Assembly: GCA_003222835.1 (NCBI GenBank)
Contig: QHXE01000305.1
Location: 1 to 5,507, forward strand
Direction of reading: 5' to 3'
Length of the DNA stretch: 5,507 nucleotides
From: Acidobacteriota bacterium
Lineage (GTDB): Bacteria > Acidobacteriota > Blastocatellia > Pyrinomonadales > Pyrinomonadaceae
Position 1 is the first letter of the stretch. Each line of letters starts with the position of its first letter. Below the pieces are notes generated by a model. It made no database searches. It worked only from the letters and a program-made list of their open reading frames with translations, and was not told the origin of the DNA. Below, piece after piece: positions 1 to 4,445 of the stretch. A program made the position numbers and the translations under genes.

Positions 1-1021
1 TGCTCAGCAGCGACCCCATCTCTTTGGTGAATGGATAGCCGCCGTGAATGACGACGAAGTTCGTCTTTCGTAAAGCGAGATCGTTGAAAGCGGATTCCAG
101 CAGCAAAGGATTGCTGCCGCTTTGACGATAAAAACCACCGGCGCCTTCGATGCAATGAATGTGTACCGCGAGACCGAGACGGCCCGCCTCGCGCGCGATG
201 TAATAGAAAAGAAAATCCTGAAGCGCTTTGTAACCGCTTGCGGGAGGTTCGCCACCTCTTACGTAACGAGCATAAATCGCCCGCGCAGTTGATTCATCCG
301 GATTGTCAAAATCAAGCTTTCGGAGATACGCAGCCTCGAACTTGACCGCCACTGCTCCATTTCGTTTCTGTCGCTCGAGCGTTCGGGTGACGACAGTTTT
401 GATATAAGCATCGAGCGATGGCGGTAATGCGCTGAGTTTCAAATCCGCGAGATAACGCTTTAACAACTTCTCTTCGCCGGGAAAAAAACCTTTGTAGTCT
501 TGATTGAATCGCATTGCCGCGGCGTTGTTGAGCGGAAAGATCAGCGCATCGTCGAACGCCACCCAACGAAAGCGAGGCGCCGTCAAGCCTCTTCCCATAG
601 CCACGCGGTTCGCGAACATGGTTTCGATGTTGAGTTGATCCAGGACCCAGGCGGGAAATCCATCGCCGCGTTCTTTCAGCACGCGTTGTTTCGTGGCCAT
701 CGACTCGCGCAGGTGTGCTTCAGTCATGTCGTTGTGGGAGTACCGATATAGATCGTGCCACGCGCGAATGAATTCAGGGTTGGCCGGGCTCAAACGCACC
801 GGCAAAGGAAACACCGTGATGGCATCCAACGGCAGCGCGTCGTATTCATCGTCGGGCTTTTCGCCTTCCGCGACGTACTTCAACGGATGTGCGTGATTGT
901 CGATAGCTTTGATCTTGTAGACCTCATTGAGTAGATCGCGATCGATTCCGGTTTGGGCGAACACGGGAGGGAGATATCCGCTGGCGAGAAATAAGCTCAG
1001 AGCAATTAAGAGTTTTCTCAT
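1..1021 (-). CDS. Exported amidohydrolase-superfamily protein, 3' end cut by window edge
   Basis: Reading from ATG at 1021 gives 340 codons with no stop before the window edge, so the C-terminus is missing. Residues 1-22 are a Sec signal peptide: MRK, a hydrophobic core, then a likely cleavage after PVFA before QT. The mature protein is therefore probably periplasmic or secreted. Metal-site motifs of the amidohydrolase TIM barrel are visible: IDNHAHP (H43, H45) at the end of strand 1, AVKFEAAYLRKL (K227, the position expected for the carboxylated bridging lysine), VHIHC (H287, H289) and VVIHGGYP (H326). The K..AAY arrangement resembles the amidohydrolase domain of FluG-like and related COG2159-type proteins. 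The start is supported by GAGAGG at 1028-1033, six bases from the ATG. A metal-dependent hydrolase or lyase role is likely from the family; the substrate cannot be deduced. It is not obviously in an operon with its upstream neighbour, since a 510-bp repeat-containing gap separates them. Confidence 0.85.
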   Translation of the reverse strand, partial: MRKLLIALSLFLASGYLPPVFAQTGIDRDLLNEVYKIKAIDNHAHPLKYVAEGEKPDDEYDALPLDAITVFPLPVRLSPANPEFIRAWHDLYRYSHNDMTEAHLRESMATKQRVLKERGDGFPAWVLDQLNIETMFANRVAMGRGLTAPRFRWVAFDDALIFPLNNAAAMRFNQDYKGFFPGEEKLLKRYLADLKLSALPPSLDAYIKTVVTRTLERQKRNGAVAVKFEAAYLRKLDFDNPDESTARAIYARYVRGGEPPASGYKALQDFLFYYIAREAGRLGLAVHIHCIEGAGGFYRQSGSNPLLLESAFNDLALRKTNFVVIHGGYPFTKEMGSLLS

Positions 1022-1027
1022 TCTAGG

Positions 1028-1033
1028 CCTCTC
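1028..1033 (-). promoter_or_regulatory. Ribosome binding site of the amidohydrolase gene
   Basis: GAGAGG on the minus strand lies six bases upstream of the ATG at 1021. It is the only purine-rich Shine-Dalgarno match near this start and it fixes the signal-peptide-bearing start codon. I could not find a convincing -35/-10 pair upstream of it. Confidence 0.6.
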
Positions 1034-1055
1034 TAAATGACTAATCATCCGTAAA

Positions 1056-1295
1056 CTAATTTTTTGCCGAGTTCTCATTCTCACCCGGTTTCAACCGGGT
1101 GGCCCCGCAGTCGTCGCGATCTCCTTCAACCGTTTCAACGGTTTCCCTCATCGCGCCATTCCAGTCCGTACCGGTAGAATACTCAGACAGATTCACCGAG
1201 GCTCGTGCCGCCGCGTCCTTGTCCAACATCGGCTCGCGGCGAAGTGTCTCCCAGATCAGGTGAAGCCAACAGCGCGAGTAAGAGTGAGTTGACAT
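1056..1295 (-). pseudogene. Internally deleted IS200-like / REP-associated (Y1) transposase remnant
   Basis: This 79-codon frame starts with MSTHSYSRCWLHLIWETLRR and continues to about residue 40 (SEYS). That stretch resembles the N-terminus of Y1 (PF01797-type) REP-associated transposases, where an S/THSY-x-x-x-W-x-HLIW start followed by a charged helix is usual. The family is normally about 130-180 residues and carries an HUH metal site (often DHVHAL) and a catalytic tyrosine; both are absent. After residue 40 the sequence jumps to TGTDWNGAMRETVETV and ATRLKPGENEN, which looks like the far C-terminal tail running through a REP hairpin. The simplest reading is an in-frame internal deletion of roughly 100 codons, with the junction near 1160-1176. 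A strong AAAGGAG site remains at 1305-1311, so a short inactive peptide might still be made. The transposase assignment comes from recall of the family start, not from a search. Confidence 0.6.
1082..1144 (-). repeat. Bipartite REP-like element, copy A
   Basis: Two hairpins are separated by about 26 bases. Hairpin one (1082-1101) has a perfect 8-bp stem CACCCGGT/ACCGGGTG. Hairpin two (1128-1143) has a perfect 6-bp stem AACCGT/ACGGTT. Both have the loop TGAA when read on the minus strand, so the two hairpins point the same way. The element overlaps the last third of the transposase relic. Copy B at 1375-1440 has the same architecture in the opposite orientation. No U-run follows the hairpins on either strand, so a Rho-independent terminator is not supported. 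Confidence 0.75.
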
Positions 1296-1303
1296 TGGGA
1301 ACG

Positions 1304-1311
1304 TCTCCTTT
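1304..1311 (-). promoter_or_regulatory. Strong ribosome binding site of the transposase relic
   Basis: AAAGGAGA on the minus strand ends eight bases before the ATG at 1295. This is the best Shine-Dalgarno match in the window. It supports that start as the original start of the transposase gene and shows that the translation signal outlived the loss of the catalytic core. Confidence 0.55.
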
Positions 1312-1374
1312 CGGGCTCTGATTGAAAAGACGCGTGCAATACTGATCCTGAAGTGTTGCTTAATGCAAGGGAGG

Positions 1375-1440
1375 AAACCGTTGAAACGGTTAATGAATCT
1401 CTTGTTGCTACGACCACTGCCACCCGGCTGAAGCCGTGTG
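1375..1440 (+). repeat. Bipartite REP-like element, copy B (inverted relative to copy A)
   Basis: The first hairpin (1376-1391) is AACCGT-TGAA-ACGGTT. The 17 bases from 1375 to 1391 are identical to the reverse complement of 1128-1144 in copy A. The second hairpin (1421-1440) has stem CACCCGGC/GCCGTGTG with one mismatch and again a TGAA loop. The spacer between hairpins is similar in length to copy A but different in sequence. It lies upstream of the transposase relic, so copies A and B bracket it in inverted orientation, the arrangement known for REP-associated transposase genes. Confidence 0.75.
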
Positions 1441-1531
1441 TGAATTAGAGGGTTTGATTACCAGGCTTGAGGAGCCAGGCTGTGGCAAAGGGTTTCAATT
1501 GAGGGTCTGACAAAGGAATGAGTAAGGTTCT
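1441..1531. other. Gene-free remainder of the 1022-1531 intergenic region
   Basis: Between REP copy B and the stop codon of the next minus-strand gene there is no open frame with a start signal. The stretch holds two direct copies of CCAGGCT (1461-1467 and 1475-1481) that allow only weak 4-bp hairpins, without a U-run. I assign no function. Confidence 0.4.
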
Positions 1532-2086
1532 TCAATGCAGCGTGTATCCCTTGGTCGGATCTTCGATATACATTCCGAGTTCCAGCGAATCGAGCGCATC
1601 ATCCCAGGCCTTCGTGGCTCGGGCCGCGTCTTCGGGCCAATATTCCATCGTGATGATCGGTTGAATGGTGCCACTGCGCGCCAAACAAAGCCGCGTACGC
1701 GCTTCGCGTTCATCTTGCTGCCGATCGACGAACATCGATTCCAGCCACGCTATTTCGACGTCACCGTTACGCTGCTCTTGAATCTCTCCGCGCCAACGAA
1801 TATCGCGCGCATCGCCCTGAATCGCGGCGGGAATCAAGTCCCGAAGCGGCAAGCCACTCCAGTCGATCGGCGGCAGCCGCATGATCGAGACTTCCATGTG
1901 AATGTCGTCATCGGGTGGTCGACGATCGTGAAAGTTGATCGAGTTCTCGCCGGGAATCACGACCCAATCTTCCGGATAGTCAAGCCGCAAAGCGCCGCGA
2001 TCGGCCACAAAGATTTTGCAGCCGGGCTTGGCGCGCCAAGTGTGATCCTCCTGCAGCGTTAACTCATCTTTGATCCAATCAGCCAT
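1532..2086 (-). CDS. Soluble hypothetical protein, possibly PsbP/Mog1-like fold
   Basis: The 184-residue product starts MADWIKDE and ends in GYTLH. I do not recognise a named family. It has no signal peptide or membrane segment, is rich in Asp, Glu, Arg and Trp, and is probably cytoplasmic. A central LDYPEDWVVIP segment (about residues 34-44), a mid-region of alternating hydrophobic residues, and a C-terminal helix-like segment ending in ALDSLELG are reminiscent of PsbP/Mog1-type alpha-beta sandwich proteins, in which a yPxdW motif followed by a C-terminal helix is common. That is a fold guess only. A frame on the opposite strand spans nearly the same interval but lacks domain-like features, while this strand has a good promoter just upstream. 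Its start has no clear Shine-Dalgarno sequence; the predicted leader is only a few bases. It is divergent from the reductase gene at 2190. Confidence 0.75.
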   Translation of the reverse strand: MADWIKDELTLQEDHTWRAKPGCKIFVADRGALRLDYPEDWVVIPGENSINFHDRRPPDDDIHMEVSIMRLPPIDWSGLPLRDLIPAAIQGDARDIRWRGEIQEQRNGDVEIAWLESMFVDRQQDEREARTRLCLARSGTIQPIITMEYWPEDAARATKAWDDALDSLELGMYIEDPTKGYTLH

Positions 2087-2099
2087 CAGGTTGGATTGT

Positions 2100-2127
2100 A
2101 TTATACTTCAGCCGAAGCAAATGTCCG
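2100..2127 (-). promoter_or_regulatory. Sigma-70-type promoter for the 1532-2086 gene, near-leaderless
   Basis: On the minus strand a perfect TATAAT occupies 2105-2100. It is preceded after 16 bases by CGGACA (2127-2122), which matches the last four bases of the TTGACA consensus. Transcription would begin around 2091-2094, leaving a leader of about 5-8 bases before the ATG at 2086. That fits the absence of a Shine-Dalgarno sequence there and suggests leaderless or very short-leader translation. Confidence 0.55.
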
Positions 2128-2189
2128 ACGGAATCTTCAGTTTCCCCTCGAGGCAAGACAAGTTGAAAGTTATCTGACATGCTTTGATC

Positions 2190-3260
2190 ATGGCATTCAA
2201 TGAAACTGTCTTTGTTACTGGATTTCCTGGCTTCCTGGCTACTCGTCTCGTGAGGAGGTTGGCTGCGGAAGGCGCGCGATTCATTTTACTGACACTTCCG
2301 TTGTTTACTGACGTCGCACGACTCGAGGCAGCACACATCGCCGCCGATACAGGAGCCAATGCGAATAACTTCCGCATTATCGAAGGCAATATCACCAAGC
2401 CCGATTTGGGACTCTCGACGAATGAATTGGAGAGCGCGCGCCGGGAAACGACTACCATTTTTCATCTGGCGGCAGTCTATGACCTCGCAGTGGACAGCGC
2501 GGTTGCCGCGCATGTGAATGTCGAAGGCACACTGAACGTCAACAACTTCGCGAAGTCGATCGAAAACTTAAGGCGCTATCATTACATCTCGACCTGCTAT
2601 GTCGCTGGTAAGCGCGAAGGCCTGATTATGGAAACCGAGTTACATCACGAAGCTGGCTTTCGCAATCATTATGAAGAGACGAAGTATCTGGCCGAGTTGG
2701 GAGTAGAGACTCTGAAGGCCGAATTGCCGATTACCATTCATCGTCCGGCTGTTGTTTGCGGCGATTCCCGCACCGGTGAAACCGCAAAGTACGACGGCAT
2801 CTATTATCTGATTCATTACCTGCGCAGATGGCCCAGCGGGTTGACGCGGCTGAACATCGGCAATCGCGACGTGTGTTTGAATTTGGTGCCGGTTGATTTT
2901 GTGATCGAGGCGATGGCCGTGCTGGCGAAGGATGACCGCGCGATTGGCGCCACAGTGCAACTCGCGGATCCGGGGCCGCTGACGACACACGAATTATTTA
3001 ACGAGATTTCAAAAGCGATTGGAGGGAGAGATTCGTTCGCTACGGTTCCGGCAGGCATAGTCTATCCGGTGCTGAGGTTACCTTTTGCGCCAAAGATAAC
3101 CGGCCTGCCGCATTCAGCAGTTCCTTATTTCTTTCTGGATCAGACGTACGACACCACTCGCGCGCGCACGTTGCTGGAGCCTCACGGCATTAGATGTCCG
3201 AGGTTTCCTGGTTACGTGGAGGCCTTGGTGAACTTCGTCGCGGAACATCCAACGCTGTAA
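2190..3260 (+). CDS. Extended short-chain dehydrogenase/reductase (NAD(P)-dependent epimerase/reductase)
   Basis: This 356-residue protein has a Rossmann fold at its N-terminus. VFVTGFPGFLA (residues 7-17) is the TGxxGxxA/G dinucleotide-binding loop, in the TGxxGFL form common in fatty-acyl/thioester reductase-type NAD_binding_4 proteins. IFHLAAVYDL and NVEGTLNV follow, typical of extended SDRs. The catalytic set is visible as YISTCYVAG (S134) and YEETK (Y161, K165). HRPAVVCGDS matches the conserved substrate-side R-P segment, and the C-terminal third is the usual variable substrate domain. Length is normal for the class and no membrane segment is evident. I start at ATG 2190; an in-frame TTG at 2184 is possible but adds only two residues, and neither has a clear ribosome binding site. 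Substrate is not predictable. It is transcribed away from the 1532-2086 gene and towards pdxH. Confidence 0.88.
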   Translation: MAFNETVFVTGFPGFLATRLVRRLAAEGARFILLTLPLFTDVARLEAAHIAADTGANANNFRIIEGNITKPDLGLSTNELESARRETTTIFHLAAVYDLAVDSAVAAHVNVEGTLNVNNFAKSIENLRRYHYISTCYVAGKREGLIMETELHHEAGFRNHYEETKYLAELGVETLKAELPITIHRPAVVCGDSRTGETAKYDGIYYLIHYLRRWPSGLTRLNIGNRDVCLNLVPVDFVIEAMAVLAKDDRAIGATVQLADPGPLTTHELFNEISKAIGGRDSFATVPAGIVYPVLRLPFAPKITGLPHSAVPYFFLDQTYDTTRARTLLEPHGIRCPRFPGYVEALVNFVAEHPTL

Positions 3261-3270
3261 GACTGACCAC

Positions 3271-3432
3271 TTTCCATTTGTCATTTGACATTTTTCATTT
3301 GCCATTGATGCCGTTGGTTCACGGTTTAGAGTTCAAGCTTTAGCTTGCGTATTTCGTAAGTGGCAACCTAAAGCTTGAACTCTGAACTCGTGTTACTGAG
3401 ACAAATGAAAAATGTCAAATGACAAATGGAAA
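3271..3432. repeat. Nested inverted-repeat element between convergent genes
   Basis: The outer arms 3271-3301 and 3402-3432 are perfect 31-bp inverted repeats of each other. Within the 100-bp loop lies a second inverted pair, 3328-3343 and 3368-3383, a perfect 16-bp match (AGAGTTCAAGCTTTAG and its complement); further matches on both sides extend it imperfectly to about 30 bp. A transcript from either strand could fold into a long double-stem hairpin. The element fills the gap between the stops of the reductase gene (3260) and pdxH (3437), so it may limit read-through between convergent genes, but no U-run makes it a standard terminator. It is likely a dispersed intergenic repeat; there is no transposase in it. 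Confidence 0.8.
3275..3309 (+). repeat. Five tandem heptads CATTTNN (left arm)
   Basis: Units begin at 3275, 3282, 3289, 3296 and 3303. Four are exact CATTTNN and the last is CATTGAT. They are the complement of the right-arm heptads and build most of the 31-bp outer inverted repeat. Confidence 0.65.
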
Positions 3433-3435
3433 ATG
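3401..3435 (+). repeat. Five tandem heptads NNAAATG (right arm)
   Basis: Positions 3401-3435 are five in-phase 7-base units: ACAAATG, AAAAATG, TCAAATG, ACAAATG, GAAAATG. The last unit ends one base before the pdxH stop codon (3437-3439). The mirror series on the other arm is CATTTNN, at 3275-3309, with the fifth unit degenerate. Confidence 0.7.
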
Positions 3436-3436
3436 T

Positions 3437-4066
3437 CTACGGCCCCAGCCGCTCGATCACCCAGGTTCCATCTTCACGCAATCGATATCGCAAACGATCG
3501 TGCAGGCGGTTCTCACGGCCCTGCCAAAACTCGATCGTGGCCGGCTTCAGTCGATAACCGCCCCAATGCGGTGGCCGCGGAACGTTGTCGCCGAACTTCC
3601 AACTGAATTCCTCGAATCGTTTTTCAAGTTCCGCGCGGCTCTCAAAGACCGCACTCTGCTTCGAAGCCCAGGCGCCAATTTTGCTTCCCAGCGGTCGTGA
3701 GTGAAAGTATTGTGCCGATTCTTCGTCGGATACCTTTTCCACAGAGCCTTCGATTCGAACCTGCCGCCAAACCGGCGACCAGTAGAACAGCAGACAGGCG
3801 CGGGCGTTTTCGGCCAGTTCTATTCCTTTGCGACTGTTGTAGTTGGTGTAGAAGACAAAGCCGCGATCGTCAAAGCCCTTCATTAGCACTATGCGCGCGC
3901 AGGGCGAGCCGTCCTTGGCAGCGGTGGCGAGGGTCATCGAAGTCGCATCCTGTTCCGACATTCCGTTCGCACTTAAATCCTGGTACCACTTCTCGAATTG
4001 ACGGAGCGGATTTGGATCAACGGAGGCTTTTGTCAAATCTGAAGGTGCATCAGTCATGTGGCGCAT
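3437..4066 (-). CDS. pdxH: Pyridoxamine/pyridoxine 5'-phosphate oxidase
   Basis: This FMN-dependent cytoplasmic enzyme oxidises pyridoxine or pyridoxamine 5'-phosphate to pyridoxal 5'-phosphate in vitamin B6 synthesis and salvage. The 209-residue product is complete and near the usual length (E. coli about 218). Visible signatures are [10 protein letters not shown] (19-28), the FMN-binding segment [19 protein letters not shown] with SRKG (58-81), [14 protein letters not shown] (94-107), [16 protein letters not shown] (120-135), and the C-terminal [13 protein letters not shown]. In the last, R187 and H189 correspond to the substrate-contacting Arg and His of the E. coli enzyme. It ends WVIERLGP, like the family's R-L-x-P terminus. 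The start may be ATG 4066 (MRHMTD) or ATG 4057 (MTDAPS); no strong ribosome binding site decides between them. It lies 17 bp downstream of a 72-codon gene on the same strand, suggesting co-transcription. Confidence 0.96.
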   Translation of the reverse strand: MRHMTDAPSDLTKASVDPNPLRQFEKWYQDLSANGMSEQDATSMTLATAAKDGSPCARIVLMKGFDDRGFVFYTNYNSRKGIELAENARACLLFYWSPVWRQVRIEGSVEKVSDEESAQYFHSRPLGSKIGAWASKQSAVFESRAELEKRFEEFSWKFGDNVPRPPHWGGYRLKPATIEFWQGRENRLHDRLRYRLREDGTWVIERLGP

Positions 4067-4083
4067 TCATGCGATAGTCAGAT

Positions 4084-4302
4084 TTAATTGGCAGGGTCTT
4101 CGGCTTCTTCCTTTTTCTTGGTCCACATGCCCGCGATCTGATGCGCTTCGGCGAGTGTCAGATTGTCGTAGACATCGGCACTGTCCTTGACGACGCCATT
4201 TTCCAACTCGGCAACTTCCCAATCAGGCGCTTCGGGATCGGTACCGGTTTTACCCGGCGAAACTCGAATTTCATAAGAGACGGTAGGGTTTTCTTCCATC
4301 AT
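4084..4302 (-). CDS. Small acidic hypothetical protein upstream of pdxH
   Basis: The 72-residue product starts MMEENPTVSYEIRVSP and ends KKKEEAEDPAN. I do not recognise a family. It has no signal peptide, membrane segment or cysteines. It seems to consist of a short beta-rich N-terminal half (SYEIRVSPG, DWEVAELENG) and a C-terminal helix (LTLAEAHQIAGMWTKKKEE) with a charged tail. The start is supported by AGAGGA at 4313-4318, about ten bases from ATG 4302; ATG 4299 is equally possible. Its stop is 17 bp before pdxH, so the two probably share a transcript. A functional link with B6 metabolism is only suggested by that position. Clean termination, a ribosome binding site and natural composition make it a real gene rather than a chance frame. 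Confidence 0.7.
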   Translation of the reverse strand: MMEENPTVSYEIRVSPGKTGTDPEAPDWEVAELENGVVKDSADVYDNLTLAEAHQIAGMWTKKKEEAEDPAN

Positions 4303-4312
4303 TGAAGCTTTG

Positions 4313-4318
4313 TCCTCT
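4313..4318 (-). promoter_or_regulatory. Ribosome binding site of the 72-aa gene
   Basis: AGAGGA on the minus strand is ten bases from ATG 4302 and thirteen from ATG 4299. The spacing favours 4302. It directly abuts the tetranucleotide repeat on its upstream side. Confidence 0.45.
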
Positions 4319-4334
4319 ATTTATTTATTTATTA
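4318..4334. repeat. Short TTTA tetranucleotide repeat in the 72-aa gene/pdxH leader
   Basis: About four tandem units of TATT/TTTA lie directly upstream of the ribosome binding site of the minus-strand gene. On that strand they form an A/T-rich tract (AATA units) that could be part of a -10 region or an unstructured translation enhancer. A weak TTGAAC at 4353-4348 could serve as a -35 box, but the -10 match is poor. Confidence 0.45.
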
Positions 4335-4445
4335 CGCGGACCTTACCGTTCAAGTCCGATCAAAGTTAAGAGGTCGCAATTATGACTTACCGAAGTAACA
4401 GCCCGCAACCGTTTGCGATATCATCTGACTTGCTGATTTGAGGCT
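4335..4445. other. Divergent intergenic region upstream of der
   Basis: The gap between the 72-aa gene and der must hold promoters in both directions. I see no strong -35/-10 pair for der; candidates such as TATGAC near 4380 lack a properly spaced partner. No riboswitch-like structure or terminator is evident. Confidence 0.35.

Larger units (their letters stand above)
1082..1440. mobile_element. Decayed REP/transposase unit: relic gene bracketed by inverted REP-like repeats
   Basis: The unit consists of copy A of a two-hairpin repeat, a 5'-to-3' truncated transposase frame with intact ribosome binding site, and copy B in reverse orientation. This is the organisation expected of a REP-associated tyrosine transposase locus that has lost its catalytic centre. 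The outer boundaries are uncertain. No target-site duplication is expected for Y1 elements and I did not see one. Confidence 0.5.

Noticed and set aside
312..896. Several 60-85 codon frames overlapping the amidohydrolase in other frames
   Set aside because: All overlap a gene with clear catalytic motifs and a signal peptide, and none has its own recognisable signature.
1082..1101. Rho-independent terminator at the 8-bp GC-rich hairpin
   Set aside because: No U-run follows the hairpin on either strand, and a second copy elsewhere in the gap shows it is a repeat.
1535..2062. A 175-codon open frame on the plus strand, antisense to the 184-aa gene
   Set aside because: It has an Arg/Pro/Phe-rich composition without domain-like patterns, no ribosome binding site, and lies wholly inside a better supported gene with a consensus promoter.
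2184..2186. TTG start for the reductase
   Set aside because: ATG two codons later gives a natural Rossmann N-terminus, and there is no ribosome binding site favouring TTG.
2163..2190. Plus-strand promoter TTGAAA with GATCAT for the reductase gene
   Set aside because: The -10 match is poor and would overlap the start codon, so transcription would start inside the gene.
3114..3305. Minus-strand frame starting MANEKCQMTNGKW
   Set aside because: The start comes from the repeat arm and the remainder is antisense to the reductase gene.
3275..3435. CRISPR-like array suggested by short regular repeats
   Set aside because: Units are only 7 bases and directly tandem, with no spacers and no cas genes.
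3412..3700. Plus-strand frames starting MSNDKWKM and MTNGKCLR
   Set aside because: Their starts are produced by the AAATG heptads of the repeat and the rest is antisense to pdxH.
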